64,000 nucleotides of DNA from Chryseobacterium aureum (GTDB taxonomy: Bacteria > Bacteroidota > Bacteroidia > Flavobacteriales > Weeksellaceae), in assembly GCF_003971235.1 (NCBI RefSeq), contig NZ_CP034661.1, positions 1,426,001-1,490,000 on the forward strand, in the 5' to 3' direction. The notes under the pieces were generated by a model that was not told the DNA's origin, searched no databases, and saw only the letters and a program-made list of their open reading frames with translations. The stretch's first letter is position 1. The number at the start of each line of letters is the position of its first letter. Below, piece after piece: positions 61,316-64,000 of this stretch. The position numbers and the translations under genes were made by a program.

Positions 61316-61819
61316 TTATTTCAGCAGATTGGTAATTTTCCCTACCAGCCAGTGATCATCACTTTTTATTGCCAGATTCATGATATTATTGATTTTTCCG
61401 GTCACAGAACTGAAGTCGTTCATCAGTTTAATAAATTCCTGAGCTTCTTCCGAATCTTTATCATCAATGTTCTTCAGCTCTTCGAGAAAGGAGATGACAG
61501 GTTCTATTTCTCTCTTTCTGCGTTCTTTGGTAATTTGCTTAAATAAATACCAGACATCTTTTTCTGCTACGAAGTATTCTTTACGGTCACCTTTCACAAA
61601 TTCTTTCTTCACAATTCCCCAGTCTATCAGGGCACGGAGGTTCATATTGGCATTTCCTCTTGAAATCTCCAACAGCTCCATCACCTCATCAGTAGAAAGG
61701 GGTTTTCCGCTTGCCAAAAGCAACGCATGTACCTGTGCCATCGTACGGTTGATTCCCCAATTGGTAGCAAAGGTTCCCCAGGTCTGAATGTATTTTTCTT
61801 TTGCTTCTGAAAGTTGCAT
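61316..61819 (-). CDS. GbsR/MarR-family transcriptional regulator
   Basis: 167 aa. Winged-HTH of GbsR type: WGINRTMAQVHALLLASGKP, STDEVMELLEISRGNANMNL, RALIDWGIVKKEFVKGDRKE, then a C-terminal helical dimerisation part. GbsR proteins usually act as small-ligand-responsive repressors. A perfect 8-bp-arm palindrome lies 46 bp upstream of its own start, and similar palindromes precede the two next transcription units, so it is the likely local regulator of the group. Confidence 0.92.
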   Translation of the reverse strand: MQLSEAKEKYIQTWGTFATNWGINRTMAQVHALLLASGKPLSTDEVMELLEISRGNANMNLRALIDWGIVKKEFVKGDRKEYFVAEKDVWYLFKQITKERRKREIEPVISFLEELKNIDDKDSEEAQEFIKLMNDFSSVTGKINNIMNLAIKSDDHWLVGKITNLLK

Positions 61820-61864
61820 TGTATTCTTTTTTAATTTCTATGACAAATGTAATTATATTTTTTG

Positions 61865-61888
61865 AATTTTCAATAATTTTTGAAAATT
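61865..61888. promoter_or_regulatory. GbsR-type operator candidate C
   Basis: AATTTTCA (61865-61872), ATAATTTT, TGAAAATT (61881-61888), a perfect 8-bp-arm palindrome 46 bp upstream of the regulator gene, suited to autoregulation. Confidence 0.65.
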
Positions 61889-61970
61889 AATTTTGAAAAT
61901 CTTTCCTTTATTTCGTCTGGTTCATAAAACTTCGCTACAGAAGGTTTTTAGAAGTACTTCCTGCCAAGGT

Positions 61971-62005
61971 TAAAAAAAGCAGACCTCCTTGAGAATGCCT
62001 GCTTT
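61971..62005 (-). terminator. Candidate terminator of the alpha-2-macroglobulin-like gene
   Basis: AAAGCAG (61976-61982) pairs with CTGCTTT (61999-62005); on the minus strand the stem is followed by TTTTTTTA. It lies 19 bp after the stop. Confidence 0.6.
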
Positions 62006-62023
62006 AAGGGGTAAAATTTAAAA

Positions 62024-64000
62024 TTATGGGTTGATTATCGTCGTGATTCCCTGGTTCCAGTATTGGGCTTCCGGCATATAATACAGATATACACTGCTGG
62101 ATTTTCCGGTATAGGTTCCTGCGAATTCTACTTTGAGGTCAAGATGGATGGTTTTTGTTTCTTCAGCATTGAAATGTTCCCAGTACAATACCAGATAATT
62201 ATCAAAAATTTCATAGTAAGAGACTTGCCTTTTATACATTAGATCTTTCAGGAGAGCATTCTGAAGGGTAAGTCCTGCCGGGATACCCAATTTAGCTATT
62301 GTCATTGGCAGCTGGCCATTTATTTTATTTTTAATGGTAACGGTCATTCTGCTGGTCTCTCCTACTTTTAAGGTTCCGGATTTCAGTGTTGTCTCCATGA
62401 TAAGCGGGATCTCTTTGCTTTCCGGAGCCTGAAGGGTGTAATACTGGTATTCCAGCTTATAAGGCAGTCCATTGGATGTAGGATAATGAATACTGATGGT
62501 ATTTTCTCCGGATTTAAATGCTGACGAAAGACTCATCATAGGTAAAGCTTGTGCCTTATTAATTTTGATGACAGGTTTTTCGGTTCCATACAATTTTTCA
62601 TTTTTAGAGAAAAAATCTGACAGTGCCTGTATTGCCAGTGTAGTTGCCTGCGTAGAACCGAATCCGAAATAGCCACTGAAACCCATAAGCTGGTCTGCGG
62701 CTTCTGCAATTTTCAACTGGTTCAGCTTTTCATCTTTCTGGAGCGCCATAATATATAATGAAAGCGTTTCTGCATCCGCAGACCTTCCCCATGAACCTGT
62801 AAAAGTAACTTCAGATTGTACGTTCTTCATTTCATACTGTCTGTCCAGAATTCTCATCAGATCATCATATTCCTTTTGTTTTCCCAGATTGGCAGCTGCA
62901 TTGGCAAGCAAAGCCAGCTGATAGGTGTCTTTTGTAACCAAAGCTCTTTTGAGCGTAACCTGAAAGGTATCTTCAATTTCATTCCTGTAACCAAGCTTTG
63001 ATAACGCATATACAACATACATATTTCTCGACCATGAATATTCGGAATACATTTTTTTGGATTCATAGGGTTTTCTCACTTCAAATAATCCGTTTCCACT
63101 TTTTCTGGATAAAATAAATGAAGCAAGCCCCTGAATCATTTTCGGATCCGGCTGCACATATTTCTTTAAATCTGTAAATTCCAACAGGGCAAATACAGAA
63201 AGAGCAACATCGGATTCTTCAGAACTGAAATACCCGAAACCTCCGTCTTTATTTTTATAGCTCAGCATTTTCTGGAAGCCTTTTTTCAGGTTTTTAACCA
63301 CCTGATTTTCCGTTGCGGCATCTATTTTTTTATTTGATTTTAAATAATCGAGAATAAAAATATTCGGGTATACTGTGGAGGATAGCTGCTCAAAGCATCC
63401 GTGAGGTTCTCTTTTCAGCTGTTCCAGGTCTTCAAATAGTTTTAAAGCCGTGTTTTCAAATACATAATAGGAGGAATAAAAGCTTCCGTTGATATAGTCC
63501 GGAATATTGATTTTGATATCCTCTGTTTTATTATTAATGATGGAAAAATGATGTGGGAATCCCTTCTCTTCTACTTTAAACGGAAGTATCATGGTTTCTC
63601 TGAAATCTCCGGACCTCACTGAAAACTGAATATCAGAACTGATGATCTCATCAGTCTGTATTCTGACAAACAATCTTCCTGATTCCATGGGTTTCAGGGT
63701 AATCAGACTGTCTGCACTTACCAGCTTCACATGATTGGGCACAATCACATCCATGGTCATTTTACGGATTTCGGGGGAATTATTTTTAATCACTACAGGA
63801 ATCGTCATCTGATCGGTCCTCGTAAGGTACTGCGGAATTTTAGCATCAATGGAAATAAGGCTCTGTGCCGCATAGGTAGTTTCATCTGTTCCTAAAAGTC
63901 CTGTGGCAGAAATCCCTTCGGTCATCACTCTAAAGGTAGAATTGGCATCTGAATTATAAAACTCTACTTTCGCTTTACCGTTTTTATCAGTTTCTACCAC
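62024..64000 (-). CDS. Alpha-2-macroglobulin-like protein, 3' part (5' end outside window)
   Basis: 658 codons of a larger gene; the frame runs off the window, and the GTG at 64000 is not a real start. The order fits a bacterial macroglobulin: an Ig-like macroglobulin domain (YLTRTDQMTIPVVIKN), then the thioester region GCFEQLSSTVYPNIFI with the C-x-E-Q thioester motif, an alpha-alpha toroid (TED) domain, and a C-terminal receptor-like domain. The thioester traps and tethers proteases. It is likely anchored in the periplasm or envelope. The neighbouring PBP1C partner gene of classical bacterial macroglobulins is not visible. Confidence 0.9.
   Translation of the reverse strand: MVETDKNGKAKVEFYNSDANSTFRVMTEGISATGLLGTDETTYAAQSLISIDAKIPQYLTRTDQMTIPVVIKNNSPEIRKMTMDVIVPNHVKLVSADSLITLKPMESGRLFVRIQTDEIISSDIQFSVRSGDFRETMILPFKVEEKGFPHHFSIINNKTEDIKINIPDYINGSFYSSYYVFENTALKLFEDLEQLKREPHGCFEQLSSTVYPNIFILDYLKSNKKIDAATENQVVKNLKKGFQKMLSYKNKDGGFGYFSSEESDVALSVFALLEFTDLKKYVQPDPKMIQGLASFILSRKSGNGLFEVRKPYESKKMYSEYSWSRNMYVVYALSKLGYRNEIEDTFQVTLKRALVTKDTYQLALLANAAANLGKQKEYDDLMRILDRQYEMKNVQSEVTFTGSWGRSADAETLSLYIMALQKDEKLNQLKIAEAADQLMGFSGYFGFGSTQATTLAIQALSDFFSKNEKLYGTEKPVIKINKAQALPMMSLSSAFKSGENTISIHYPTSNGLPYKLEYQYYTLQAPESKEIPLIMETTLKSGTLKVGETSRMTVTIKNKINGQLPMTIAKLGIPAGLTLQNALLKDLMYKRQVSYYEIFDNYLVLYWEHFNAEETKTIHLDLKVEFAGTYTGKSSSVYLYYMPEAQYWNQGITTIINP

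Noticed and set aside
1..64000. CRISPR array, tRNA or rRNA genes, prophage or origin
   Set aside because: I saw no regular direct repeats with spacers, no tRNA-like cloverleaf with a T-loop motif between genes, no phage structural genes and no dnaA-box cluster. A dedicated scan could still reveal a missed tRNA.

Overview
The window looks like a chromosomal segment of a Flavobacteriia species, most likely Chryseobacterium or a close Weeksellaceae relative. The DNA is AT-rich. Starts rarely have a Shine-Dalgarno sequence, and many genes sit downstream of TAnnTTTG-type -7 boxes. There is a SusC/SusD pair, many small secreted proteins with a 'VGINTxxPxxTLxVNG' start, and the gene families match that group. 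I recognised no tRNA, rRNA, CRISPR array, complete insertion sequence or prophage. Both ends of the window cut through genes.

1-12.2 kb: an array of surface-protein cassettes. The repeated unit is (i) a 192-aa secreted protein, (ii) a large secreted lectin-like protein and (iii) a 166-aa secreted protein, closed by a near-identical hairpin terminator. Two complete units and the end of a third are visible. The two large proteins differ by one whole module (417 codons) flanked by in-frame direct repeats, so the array looks recombination-active. 12.2-17.3 kb: a membrane-anchored AraC-type regulator, an overlapping pair of HTH proteins joined by an A_AAA_AAC heptamer, and three tandem paralogous secreted proteins.

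17.3-28.7 kb: mostly housekeeping and accessory metabolism. It holds a LysR regulator divergent from a hydrolase/oxidoreductase pair, a MaoC protein, a cold-shock protein behind a half-length degenerate DEAD-box protein, a GT14-type glycosyltransferase, an AlkZ/YcaQ-like glycosylase, a secreted adenosine deaminase and a TetR-MFS operon with a perfect 15-bp inverted-repeat operator. 28.9-35.2 kb: a small unknown protein, then a complete tripartite RND efflux operon (adaptor, pump, outer-membrane channel).

35.2-40.7 kb holds the most interesting locus. A SusC/SusD pair with no neighbouring carbohydrate enzyme is preceded by two copies of a 19-bp palindrome, a promoter box, a 49-codon leader ORF in which 14 residues are Met or Cys, and two hairpins. 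I infer a sulfur-amino-acid-sensing attenuation system controlling a TonB-dependent importer. 40.7-52.2 kb: a serine hydrolase, two abutting gene remnants (acyltransferase and LytTR), an ABC ATPase, a flotillin-like protein, a patatin-like protein, dihydrolipoyl dehydrogenase and small unknown proteins.

52.2-56.4 kb: GH3 and GH29 glycosidases that probably act together on fucosylated glycans. 56.5-61.8 kb: a minus-strand group of an epimerase-like protein, DUF2071, SRPBCC proteins, a methyltransferase and small membrane proteins, headed by a GbsR/MarR regulator. Three copies of one palindrome precede three of its transcription units and look like the regulator's operators. 62.0-64.0 kb: the 3' part of an alpha-2-macroglobulin-like gene, running off the window.
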